From NCBI GenBank assembly GCA_028819345.1, contig JAPPLW010000099.1, positions 184,309 through 248,308 on the forward strand: DNA of 64,000 bases, given 5' to 3'. The notes below the pieces were generated by a model. That model was given only the letters and a program-made list of their open reading frames with translations, did not search any database and was not told the DNA's origin. Below, piece after piece: positions 34,733 through 43,138 of this stretch. The position numbers and the translations under genes were made by a program. This DNA comes from a bacterium (GTDB lineage Bacteria; Actinomycetota; Acidimicrobiia; Spongiisociales; ZC4RG35). Every line of letters starts with the position of its first letter. Position 1 is the stretch's first letter.

Positions 34733-35764
34733 ATGAGCGAATGGCCCTTCTCTCCTCCGGTCGCCACCATGGAAGCCCGCGTCTCGGAGCGTTGGCCCAG
34801 GGGATCGTTCGCATACGAGCCCAAGTGGGACGGCTTCCGGGTCCTGGCGTGGAGCGGTCCTGATCCCCGTCTCTACTCTCGGAACCAAAAGCCGCTGCTG
34901 CGCTACTTCCCCGAGCTCGAGCCGGCGCTGGACCAACTCCCGGGGGGCACGGTGGTGGACGGAGAAGTGGTGGTGGTGTACGGCGACGCAACCCACTTCG
35001 ACGCCCTGCAGATGCGCATCCACCCGGCCCGGAGCCGTATCACCCGCCTGTCGGAGGAGGTCCCCGCCCAACTGGTCGCCTTCGATCTCCTGGCTGCTGG
35101 AGGAGAGGATCTTCGGGGCCAGCCTTTCAGTGTGCGGCGGCGCCGGTTGGAGGACCTGGCCACACGCCTCCGGCCGCCGTGGAACCTCACCCCGACCACC
35201 ACCGACCAATCGGTGGCCCGTCGCTGGTTCGACGAGTATGAAGCGGCCGGGTGCGACGGCGTGGTGGCCAAACGGCTGGAGGAGGAGTACGTGAGCGGCA
35301 AGAGGAGGATGATCAAGATCAAGCACCGGCGCCATGTGGACTGCGTGGTGGGTGGCTACCGGGTCCACAAGGACGGGGACAAGATCGGGTCGCTCCTCCT
35401 GGGCCTTTACAACTCCGACGGCGCCCTGCACTTCATAGGCCACTGCTCGGGTTTCTCCAATGCCGATCGGGTGCAGATCCTCGAGCTCTTCGAGAGTCTC
35501 CGTACGCCCGATTCCTTCGATGAGCAGGCGAGAGCGCCGGGGGCGGTCAGCCGCTGGTCGACCGAGAAGAGTATGCAATGGACACCCGTGCAGCCCGGGG
35601 TGGTGGTGGAGGTCAGCTACGACCAGTTGCAGAACGACCGGTTTCGCCACGCAACCCGGTTTCATAGATGGCGACCCGACAAACCTGCCCGGGAATGCAC
35701 CATGGACCAGTTGGAGAGGCCGGCGGGACCTGGATTCTCCGAAGTGGTGACTGCACGGCCCTAA
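34733..35764 (+). CDS. ATP-dependent DNA ligase (LigC-type)
   Basis: A protein of 343 residues comprising only nucleotidyltransferase and OB domains. The adenylated lysine is Lys31 in EPKWDGFR (motif I). Other motifs are VVDGEVVV (III), DGVVAKR (IV) and RRMIKIKHRR (V), then the OB domain from VDCVVGGYRVHKDGD. This layout matches the stand-alone LigC ligases of actinobacteria, linked to base-excision or end-joining repair. No Ku gene or LigD polymerase domain is in the window. Confidence 0.88.
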   Translation: MSEWPFSPPVATMEARVSERWPRGSFAYEPKWDGFRVLAWSGPDPRLYSRNQKPLLRYFPELEPALDQLPGGTVVDGEVVVVYGDATHFDALQMRIHPARSRITRLSEEVPAQLVAFDLLAAGGEDLRGQPFSVRRRRLEDLATRLRPPWNLTPTTTDQSVARRWFDEYEAAGCDGVVAKRLEEEYVSGKRRMIKIKHRRHVDCVVGGYRVHKDGDKIGSLLLGLYNSDGALHFIGHCSGFSNADRVQILELFESLRTPDSFDEQARAPGAVSRWSTEKSMQWTPVQPGVVVEVSYDQLQNDRFRHATRFHRWRPDKPARECTMDQLERPAGPGFSEVVTARP

Positions 35765-35821
35765 CAGGTTCCACCTCACCTAGGATTCGTCTCACCCGAT
35801 CCTCCCAGGGAGCCCTTCGAC

Positions 35822-35965
35822 ATGGAACTGGCCAGCCAACTGAGCTTCATTTCCGTCGGGATCGGGATCATCATGGTCATTCTGGGCCTGGTGAAATACT
35901 TCAAACAACGCGCCGCGCTGAAGAGAATGCAGACGGAGGGTCCACCAGAAGGCAATGAGCCATAG
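35822..35965 (+). CDS. 47-residue membrane microprotein
   Basis: The peptide has a short N-terminus, one helix (FISVGIGIIMVILGLV), a basic stretch (KYFKQRAALKRMQ) and an acidic/Pro tail. It overlaps the following cytochrome c gene by 11 bases, which supports translation as a two-gene unit. No family is recognised. Its position suggests an accessory role to the membrane-anchored cytochrome. Confidence 0.65.
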   Translation: MELASQLSFISVGIGIIMVILGLVKYFKQRAALKRMQTEGPPEGNEP

Positions 35966-36416
35966 AGAAAGACTCCCCTCTCGGTCCAGGTTGGTCACGG
36001 CTCTGCTTTGTCTTCTGCTGATCGGGTGCGGTGAAGGCGAAAGTGAGTCATCTTCTCCGGGAACCGATGCGGAGGGTGTTGCGGTGACGGTGCCCGATCT
36101 GTCCGAGACAGCCCTCCGCGGCGCTGAGACGTTCGAAGCCAACTGCACCGAGTGTCATGGCGCCACCGCCGGAGGAACCTCGGAAGGCCCCCCGTTGGTG
36201 CACATCTACTACGAACCCGGCCACCATGCAGACTTCAGCTTCCACGTCGCCGTGCAACGGGGATCCCCCCAACATCACTGGGAGTTCGGCGACATGGATC
36301 CCGTTCCGGGCCTCTCCGACGAGGAGGTGAACGAGATCATCTGTTACGTCCGGGAGTTGCAGTACGCCAATGGCATCTTCACCGACGACGCCGGTCTGGC
36401 TGCCTGCCAGTCCTGA
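35955..36416 (+). CDS. Lipoprotein c-type cytochrome
   Basis: A protein of 153 residues with a lipoprotein signal (LVTALLCLLLIGC) and an acidic Ser/Gly-rich linker. The monohaem cytochrome c domain has the haem motif CTECH and a likely axial Met in DMDPVPGLSDEEV, followed by the C-terminal helix (EIICYVRELQ). It is held on the outer face of the membrane and may feed electrons to a terminal oxidase. Partner unknown. Confidence 0.85.
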   Translation: MSHRERLPSRSRLVTALLCLLLIGCGEGESESSSPGTDAEGVAVTVPDLSETALRGAETFEANCTECHGATAGGTSEGPPLVHIYYEPGHHADFSFHVAVQRGSPQHHWEFGDMDPVPGLSDEEVNEIICYVRELQYANGIFTDDAGLAACQS

Positions 36417-36481
36417 CTGCCTGCTAGTTACTTGTCCGTAGAGGACCCGGCATCCCAGGCGCCGCCTACTCTAAGGTTGCG

Positions 36482-37357
36482 ATGCCTTTCTCGATTCTCG
36501 CCCAGGAGGACCAGCCTGAAGACGTAACGCAGTTGATCGATCACGTCGGGTGGTACGAGTGGATCCTGGCCTTCCTGGTCGTCCTGGCGGCGCTCATCGG
36601 CGGTCGCCTGATCCGACGGGCGTTGAGCCGGGGATTGGCCAAGACCGCCGTTCCCCCGTTTGCCGCCATCGTCTTGGGAAAGGCGGTGGTCTATGTGGCC
36701 GTGGTGCTGGGGTTGTACTTCGCCCTCACCATCCTGCGACTGCAGGTCGGCCCGCTGATCGGCGCTCTGGGCCTGGCCGGCTTGGCTCTGGCATTCGCCT
36801 TCCAGGACATCCTGGAGAACTTCATCGCCGGGTTGCTGATGCTGATGCGACGCCCCATCAAAGTGGGAGACGAGATGGAATCCAGCGGCTACAAGGGAGA
36901 CGTGAACGACATGACTCTGCGGGCGGTGGCCATCGACACCTTCGACGGCGACCGGGTCTACATCCCCAACTCCATGGTTTGGAAGAACCCTCTCGTGAAC
37001 TTCACGGAGACCCCTCTTCGCCGGACCACCCTGGTGGTGGGGGTGGCCTACCGCACGGACCTGGACCTTGCGCAGCAGGTGTTGCAGGATGCAATCAACA
37101 ATGTCGATGGTGTGGTGATCCCACCCCCGGCAACAGTCGAGTTCGTGGAATTCAACAATTCCTCCATCGACTTCTACGTGCGCTACTGGCACGCCTCGGA
37201 CCGCCCAACTCTGTGGGCGGTGAGGGACCGGGCGGGACGAGCCATGAAGAAGGCGCTGGACGCGGCAGGCATCGAGATTCCCTTCCCGCAGCGGACTCTG
37301 TGGTTCCCCGAGGGCCTTGGTGATCTCTCCGATCAGGCCGATCCCCCGTCTGACTGA
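36482..37357 (+). CDS. Small-conductance mechanosensitive channel, MscS family
   Basis: A 291-residue channel protein. It has a few N-terminal helices, the pore-lining Gly/Ala-rich helix (GPLIGALGLAGLALAFAFQD), and the conserved beta domain RRPIKVGDEMES and VYIPNSMVW, then the C-terminal alpha/beta domain. These channels release solutes on osmotic downshock. Single gene, followed 15 bases later by an MFS transporter. Confidence 0.9.
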   Translation: MPFSILAQEDQPEDVTQLIDHVGWYEWILAFLVVLAALIGGRLIRRALSRGLAKTAVPPFAAIVLGKAVVYVAVVLGLYFALTILRLQVGPLIGALGLAGLALAFAFQDILENFIAGLLMLMRRPIKVGDEMESSGYKGDVNDMTLRAVAIDTFDGDRVYIPNSMVWKNPLVNFTETPLRRTTLVVGVAYRTDLDLAQQVLQDAINNVDGVVIPPPATVEFVEFNNSSIDFYVRYWHASDRPTLWAVRDRAGRAMKKALDAAGIEIPFPQRTLWFPEGLGDLSDQADPPSD

Positions 37358-37372
37358 ACACCTCGCTCGGCG

Positions 37373-38641
37373 GTGGCAAGTGTCCTGCGGGCCTTGCAAG
37401 CTGACCGGCCGCTCGTGACCGCCGAGAAAGGGCCATGGCGGCGGCGGAGAATCGGCGAGAAGGAAGTCATCGCCATGTTGGCAGCTATCAGCGCCATGAC
37501 GGCGTTGGGGATCGACATGGCGCTTCCCGCCTTCGCTGACATCCGCCTCGGCCTGGGGCTCGCTGCCGACTCGCCCCGGGTGGCGCTCACGGTGACCCTC
37601 TATTTCCTGGGACTTGCCTGCGCTCAGTTGCTGTACGGCCCGTTCACCGATCGATTCGGCCGCAAGCCGGTGCTCTTCGCTGGCTTCGGCCTCTACGCTC
37701 TCGGCGCCCTGGGCTCGGCCCTGGCTCCGACATTCCCGGTCCTGATCGCCAGCAGATTCCTCTGGGGTGTCGGGGCCGCCGGCCCCCGGGCTCTTACGCT
37801 GGCCATCGGCCGCGACCTGTTCGACGGGGATCAACTGGCCCGCATCATGGCAGTGGTCGCCTCGGTGTTCATGGTGGTGCCGGCCCTTGCTCCGCTGCTT
37901 GGTCAGGCAGTGCTGAGCTTGAGTTCATGGCGTTGGGTCATGGCCGCCCCCGCGGGAGTGACATTGCTGTTGGCTGTGTGGCTCATCCGTCTCCCTGAGA
38001 CCCTCCCTTCCCACCGGCGCCGGCCACTCACCCTCGGGCGCACCCGCCAGGCCATCGCCGCCGTCTTCGCCAGCAAGGTGACAACCGCCTCGGCCCTGGC
38101 GGTCATGTTCGACTTCGGCTCCTTCGCCGCATTTCTCGGAAGCATCCAACTCATTTTCGACGACGTCTACCACCGGGGTGACCAGTTCGCCTACTACTTC
38201 GCCGGGATGAGCCTGATCATGGGGGCGGTGATCTTCGCCGGGAGCCGGCAAGTCAAGAAAGTAGGGGCTGACCGGGTGATTATGGCGACCTTGCCGGCCG
38301 CGGTGGTCCTGTCGATTGCAATGGCCCTGTGGTCCTGGCAAGCCGGAGGGCAACCGTCGTTCTTCATCTGGTTCGCCCTGATCACCGTGATCAATTCCCT
38401 CCGGACCCTGGCAAACCCCCTGATCCAGGCCCAGGCGATGGAGCCGATGGGCGAACTGGCCGGAACGGCAGCGGCGGTGATAGGCACCATAACCATGGGA
38501 GGCGGGGCCATTCTCGCCAGCTTCGTCGACCGGGCCATCGCCGGCTCGGTCACGCCGCTGGTCATGTCCTACGCCGGCTACGGAATCATCGGCCTCGCCT
38601 TCGCCCTCTGGGCTCGCCGACACCGATCCACCTCCATCTAG
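37373..38641 (+). CDS. MFS multidrug efflux transporter, Bcr/CflA type
   Basis: A 422-residue MFS protein with twelve hydrophobic segments. Features of the Bcr/CflA (DHA1) group are the first helix ending MTALGIDMALPAFADIR, the loop YGPFTDRFGRKPVLFAG and motif C-like GVGAAGPRALTLAIGRD. The basic leader of about 30 residues before the first helix may mean that the true start is the later ATG near 37475. Drug substrates are unknown. Confidence 0.85.
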   Translation: MASVLRALQADRPLVTAEKGPWRRRRIGEKEVIAMLAAISAMTALGIDMALPAFADIRLGLGLAADSPRVALTVTLYFLGLACAQLLYGPFTDRFGRKPVLFAGFGLYALGALGSALAPTFPVLIASRFLWGVGAAGPRALTLAIGRDLFDGDQLARIMAVVASVFMVVPALAPLLGQAVLSLSSWRWVMAAPAGVTLLLAVWLIRLPETLPSHRRRPLTLGRTRQAIAAVFASKVTTASALAVMFDFGSFAAFLGSIQLIFDDVYHRGDQFAYYFAGMSLIMGAVIFAGSRQVKKVGADRVIMATLPAAVVLSIAMALWSWQAGGQPSFFIWFALITVINSLRTLANPLIQAQAMEPMGELAGTAAAVIGTITMGGGAILASFVDRAIAGSVTPLVMSYAGYGIIGLAFALWARRHRSTSI

Positions 38642-38688
38642 CCAACCCGGTCATTCTCAACGGGGAATATCTGCAGCCTTTTGTAGAG

Positions 38689-38741
38689 TTGATATATATA
38701 GACTAAGATTTCCTTATAGCAGGAAAGGTATATATCAAGAG
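38689..38741 (+). promoter_or_regulatory. Nested inverted repeat in the clpB leader
   Basis: An AT-rich island in high-GC DNA directly before clpB. The outer arms TTGATATATA (38689-38698) and TATATATCAA (38729-38738) are perfect complements. Inside, TTTCCT (38709-38714) and AGGAAA (38721-38726) form a 6-bp stem with a 6-base loop. The right inner arm starts a purine-rich stretch AGGAAAGG that is the best ribosome-binding sequence for the ATG at 38742, though 13 bases away. It does not match the HspR (HAIR) or HrcA (CIRCE) operators. It may be an operator, an RNA thermometer, or both. Confidence 0.55.
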
Positions 38742-41324
38742 ATGTCTGAGATTTTCGACCGACTCACCGCCAAAAGCCGCCAGGCCGTCGCCGATGCGGG
38801 CGCGCTCGCACGCCAACTGAGAAATCCCGAGATCACACCGGCACACCTGCTGGCGGCCCTGCTGAGCCAGACCGACGGATTGATGCTGCCCCTGGTGGAT
38901 GCAGTAGGAGCACAGCCTGCCATGCTCAAAGCCGATACCGAGGGACTCCTGGGCTCGCTACCCAGTTCGTACGGAGGCTCGGATCCGGTCCCCAGTCGGG
39001 AACTAACCAAGATCCTGGCGAGGGCAGACCAGGTCAGAGCCGAGTTCAAGGATGATTACCTGTCCGTGGAACACCTGTTGCTGGCCCTGGTCGAGGCCAA
39101 GGGAGCAGAGGGGGACGTTCTGCGCCGGCACGGGCTGGGGCGCCAAGCCATCCTCGAGGCTCTGACACAACTGCGCGGAGCGCACCGGATCACCAGCCCT
39201 GACCCGGACGCCACCTTCGGCGCGCTGGAGCGCTTCGGGCGGGACCTCACCGCCCTGGCCCACCGGCAGAAGCTGGACCCGGTGATTGGCCGGGACGACG
39301 AGATCCGGCGTGTCATCCAAGTGCTGTCCCGCCGCACCAAGAACAATCCGGTGCTGATCGGCGAACCTGGCGTGGGCAAGACCGCCATCGTGGAAGGACT
39401 GGCGCGGCGGATCGCCGACGGGGACGTGCCCGAGAGCCTCAAGACCAAGCGAATCATGGCCCTGGACATGGGAGCGATGGTGGCAGGCGCCAAGTACCGG
39501 GGTGAGTTCGAGGAGCGGCTGAAGGCTGTATTGACCGAGATCAGCGCATCCAACGGTGAGATCATCACCTTCATCGACGAGATGCACACCATCGTGGGGG
39601 CGGGCGCCGCCGAAGGGGCCATGGACGCCTCCAACCTGCTCAAGCCGATGCTGGCCCGCGGGGAGCTGCACATGATCGGCGCCACCACCACCGACGAGCA
39701 CCGCCTCCACATCGAGAAGGACGCCGCTCTGGAACGGCGGTTCCAGCCCATCCTGGTGTCCGCTCCCTCGGTGACCGACTCGGTTGCCATCCTGCGAGGC
39801 TTGAAAGAGCGCTACGAGGTGCACCACGGAGTGCATATCACTGACTCCGCCCTGGTGGCCGCCGCCACTCTCTCGGATCGCTACATAACCGGACGGCACC
39901 TTCCCGACAAGGCGATAGACCTCGTCGACGAAGCGGCCTCGCGCCTCCGCATCGAGATCGACTCGATGCCCGAGGAGATCGACAAGCTGACCCGCGTGGC
40001 CACCCGACTCGAGATCGAGCGTGAGGCGCTCCGGATGGAGTCGGACAGGAACGCCCGGACCCGACTCTCGGAACTGGAACAGCAACTGGCCGACCTCCGG
40101 GAGGACCTCGACGGCCTCACCGCCCGCTGGCAGCAGGAGAAGCAGGCCATAGCCTCCATCCACGGCATCAGGGAACAGATCGAGGAGGCAAGGGCCGAAG
40201 CCGAGGTGGCGGAGAGAAGGGGCGACCTCCACCGGGCGGCAGAACTCCGGTATGGCGTGCTGGCCGGTCTGGAGACCGAACTGGTTGAGAAGGAGGAGCA
40301 CCTGGAGAAACTGGCAGCCAACGGCCGGATGCTGTCGGAAGAGGTGACCGGGGAGAACATCGCCGAGGTTGTCTCCCACTGGACGGGAGTTCCGGTCGCC
40401 AGGATGCTGGAAGGCGAGGTGGCCAAGCTCATCAATCTCGAGAGCCACCTCCATGAGCGGGTGGTCGGACAGCACCAGGCCGTCCAGGCGATCTCCAACG
40501 CCGTCCGCCGCAGCCGGTCGGGCCTCTCCGACCCCAACCGGCCTGTCGGTTCGTTCCTGTTCCTGGGCCCGACCGGGGTCGGCAAGACCGAACTGGCCCG
40601 GGCCCTGGCCGACTTTCTCTTCGACGACGAGCGGGCCATGACTCGGATCGACATGTCCGAGTACTCCGAAAAGCACTCCGTCAGCCGTCTCATCGGGGCG
40701 CCTCCTGGTTACGTCGGATACGACCAGGGCGGGCAACTCACCGAGGCGGTGCGCAGGCGTCCCTACACGGTGATCCTCTTGGACGAGGTGGAAAAGGCCC
40801 ATCCCGAGATATTCAACACCCTGTTGCAGTTGCTGGACGACGGCCGGCTCACCGACGGCCAGGGTCGCACGGTCGACTTCACCAACTCGGTGCTGATCAT
40901 GACCTCCAACCTGGGATCGGAGTTGATCGATCCCGGCCTGGGATCCGAGCTGATCGAGAGCCGGGTGATGGGAGCGGTGCGCGGTCACTTCCGGCCCGAG
41001 TTCCTGAACCGGGTTGACGAGATAGTGGTGTTCGGACGATTGACCCGGCCCGAGTTGGCCCGGATAGTCGACCTGCAGTTGGGCAGGCTCCGGCGGAGAC
41101 TGGCCGCACGCGGCCTGGGACTTCAGGTAACCGATGGCGTGAAGGAGATCCTGGCCGAGGAGGGATACGATCCTGCATACGGCGCGCGCCCCTTGAAGCG
41201 GGCGATCCAGCGCCGGCTGGCCGATCCCCTGGCCATCAGGTTGCTGGAAGGCGAGTGGCCGACCGATTCGACGGTGGAAGCCTATGCCGAGGGTGGCGCC
41301 GTCGGGTTCCGTCCGGCGGCGTGA
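38742..41324 (+). CDS. clpB: ATP-dependent disaggregase ClpB
   Basis: An 860-residue Hsp100 chaperone that rescues aggregated proteins with the DnaK system. Domains in order: N-terminal Clp repeats (1-145), first AAA+ domain with GEPGVGKTA, the long coiled-coil middle domain (about 400-525), and second AAA+ domain with GPTGVGKTE and [20 protein letters not shown]. The coiled-coil M domain separates ClpB from ClpA and ClpC. No DnaK gene is nearby. Control is probably through the inverted repeats just upstream. Confidence 0.97.
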   Translation: MSEIFDRLTAKSRQAVADAGALARQLRNPEITPAHLLAALLSQTDGLMLPLVDAVGAQPAMLKADTEGLLGSLPSSYGGSDPVPSRELTKILARADQVRAEFKDDYLSVEHLLLALVEAKGAEGDVLRRHGLGRQAILEALTQLRGAHRITSPDPDATFGALERFGRDLTALAHRQKLDPVIGRDDEIRRVIQVLSRRTKNNPVLIGEPGVGKTAIVEGLARRIADGDVPESLKTKRIMALDMGAMVAGAKYRGEFEERLKAVLTEISASNGEIITFIDEMHTIVGAGAAEGAMDASNLLKPMLARGELHMIGATTTDEHRLHIEKDAALERRFQPILVSAPSVTDSVAILRGLKERYEVHHGVHITDSALVAAATLSDRYITGRHLPDKAIDLVDEAASRLRIEIDSMPEEIDKLTRVATRLEIEREALRMESDRNARTRLSELEQQLADLREDLDGLTARWQQEKQAIASIHGIREQIEEARAEAEVAERRGDLHRAAELRYGVLAGLETELVEKEEHLEKLAANGRMLSEEVTGENIAEVVSHWTGVPVARMLEGEVAKLINLESHLHERVVGQHQAVQAISNAVRRSRSGLSDPNRPVGSFLFLGPTGVGKTELARALADFLFDDERAMTRIDMSEYSEKHSVSRLIGAPPGYVGYDQGGQLTEAVRRRPYTVILLDEVEKAHPEIFNTLLQLLDDGRLTDGQGRTVDFTNSVLIMTSNLGSELIDPGLGSELIESRVMGAVRGHFRPEFLNRVDEIVVFGRLTRPELARIVDLQLGRLRRRLAARGLGLQVTDGVKEILAEEGYDPAYGARPLKRAIQRRLADPLAIRLLEGEWPTDSTVEAYAEGGAVGFRPAA

Positions 41325-41389
41325 AACCGAGCCTCCGGGCCGCCCAAACAAAGACATGACCGACCCCCGGGTCAGTACCCTCTAATTGG

Positions 41390-43138
41390 ATGGGCTCCCG
41401 GGAACACTGGTCGGATATGTGGATAGGCCTGCGCCTAATGGTCGCGGGAGTGAAGCGCTACCCGCGCATGACGGTGATCGCCGTCATGGGAGCTATGACC
41501 TGGATGGTGGTCACCATCATCAGTCCCTACCTGCAGAAGTTGGTGGTTGACGACGCCGTAGAGGGAAACCAGCGGAACCTCCTGTTACCCCTGGTTCTCC
41601 TTGTGTTGCTGGTCGGGCTAATGCGGGCCAGCAGCATCGCCTGGCGGCGCTGGAACGCCTTCAAGCTCTCTTACAGCTTCGAGGTGCATCTGCGCGGGCG
41701 CATCTTCTCCGCCATCCAACGGCTGGGATTCGACTATCACGACCACGCCTCGGCGGGAGAGTTGATGGCTCGATCCTCCACCGACGTAACCCAGGTGCGG
41801 TTGATCTTCATGATGCTCCCCATCACCGTGGCCAACCTCATCACCATGGCGATGGTGGGAGTAATGGCGTTCGTGCTCGATCCGGTTCTGGGCATGGTGG
41901 CCGCCATCACCCTGCCGGCCATGATCGTCTTTGCGGGGTTGTACTCCCGGCAGGCCATCGGCATCTCCTTTCAGGTCCAGCAGGCTCTTGCCGGGATGAG
42001 CAGGCTGACCCAGGAGGGGATTTCGGGGATTGCGGTGACGAAGGCTTTCGGTCGGGAGGCCAGGGAAGCTCGCAAGGCTCAGGGAGTGGCGACGGACATC
42101 TTCGACAAGTCCATGAGCCTGGCCCGCTTCCGGTCGGTGTACCTGCCCTGGCTGGAGTTGCTCCCCACCCTCACCACCCTGGGAGCGCTGTGGCTGGGTG
42201 GCCTCAGGGTGGCCAGCGGCGAGATGACCATCGGCGATCTGGTGGCCTTCACCCAGTATCTGGTGATCCTGTACTTCCCGCTCCGGATGACCGGTTGGTT
42301 CTTCGCCGAACTCCCCCGCGCCTCGGCCGCCGCGGCCCGGATAGTGCAACTGCTCCAGACCCCTCCATCGGTTACCAGCCCCGACGCTCCGCGTCCGTTG
42401 GGCCCCGGAGGCGGTGAGATCCGTTTCGACGGTGTCACCTTCTCCTATAACGGGGTGGAGGTGCTGTCGGACCTTGATTTGTCCATCCCGGCGGGAAGCA
42501 GCGTGGCCTTGTTCGGGGCCACCGGCTGCGGCAAGACCACCCTGGCTCAACTCATCCCTCGGTTCTACGATCCCCAGGCCGGCAGCATCTCGGTCGACGG
42601 AACCGACATCCGCGAGCTTCATCTGACCGATCTCCGCCGGGAGGTGGCGGTCGCTTTCGAGGAACCATTCCTCTTCTCGGCCACAATCGCCGAGAACATC
42701 GGGTTCGGGACCCCCCACGCCGAACGCTCCGAGATAGTGGCCGCCGCCCGGATCGCCGACGCCGACGAGTTCATCCGGAAGCTGCCCGAGGGATACGACA
42801 CGGTGGTGGGCGAGCGGGGGATAACCCTGTCCGGTGGCCAGCGCCAGCGCGTGGCCCTTGCCCGGGCCATCGTCGGCAACCCCCGCATCCTGATCCTGGA
42901 CGACGCCACCTCGGCGGTGGACGCCATCACCGAAGCCCACATCCATGCCGAGTTGGTGGAGATGATGAGGGGCCGCACCACCATCGTGATCGCCCACCGC
43001 ACCTCCACCCTGCTGTTGGCCGACCGGATCATCCTTCTGGAGGACGGAAAGGTCCTGGCCTTCGGAGAACACCAGGAACTCTGGGACAACGTGCCCCGCT
43101 ACCGCCAACTTCTCGCCGAAGCCAGCCCGGCCCGCTGA
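41390..43138 (+). CDS. Heterodimeric ABC exporter, subunit 1 (degenerate ATPase site)
   Basis: A 582-residue exporter half with six membrane helices (residues 1-310) and a C-terminal ATPase. Walker A is GATGCGKTT, signature LSGGQRQRVAL, and Walker B LILDDATSAVD. The catalytic Glu of Walker B is replaced by Asp, as in the degenerate site of known heterodimers such as TM287/288. The stop overlaps the start of the next exporter half, so the two are made together. The substrate, a lipid or drug, is not known. Confidence 0.9.
   Translation: MGSREHWSDMWIGLRLMVAGVKRYPRMTVIAVMGAMTWMVVTIISPYLQKLVVDDAVEGNQRNLLLPLVLLVLLVGLMRASSIAWRRWNAFKLSYSFEVHLRGRIFSAIQRLGFDYHDHASAGELMARSSTDVTQVRLIFMMLPITVANLITMAMVGVMAFVLDPVLGMVAAITLPAMIVFAGLYSRQAIGISFQVQQALAGMSRLTQEGISGIAVTKAFGREAREARKAQGVATDIFDKSMSLARFRSVYLPWLELLPTLTTLGALWLGGLRVASGEMTIGDLVAFTQYLVILYFPLRMTGWFFAELPRASAAAARIVQLLQTPPSVTSPDAPRPLGPGGGEIRFDGVTFSYNGVEVLSDLDLSIPAGSSVALFGATGCGKTTLAQLIPRFYDPQAGSISVDGTDIRELHLTDLRREVAVAFEEPFLFSATIAENIGFGTPHAERSEIVAAARIADADEFIRKLPEGYDTVVGERGITLSGGQRQRVALARAIVGNPRILILDDATSAVDAITEAHIHAELVEMMRGRTTIVIAHRTSTLLLADRIILLEDGKVLAFGEHQELWDNVPRYRQLLAEASPAR

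Noticed and set aside
36428..37834. 468-codon open frame antisense to mscS
   Set aside because: The sequence is rich in Gln, His, Gly and Arg without any domain, and it crosses two clear genes on the other strand.
38681..38702. Standard sigma-70-type promoter for clpB
   Set aside because: TTGATA and TATATA elements are present but the spacings are wrong; I keep only the inverted repeats as supported.
39003..41357. 784-codon open frame antisense to clpB
   Set aside because: High GC removes stops from the opposite strand; the product is His/Gly/Arg-rich noise while clpB is unmistakable.
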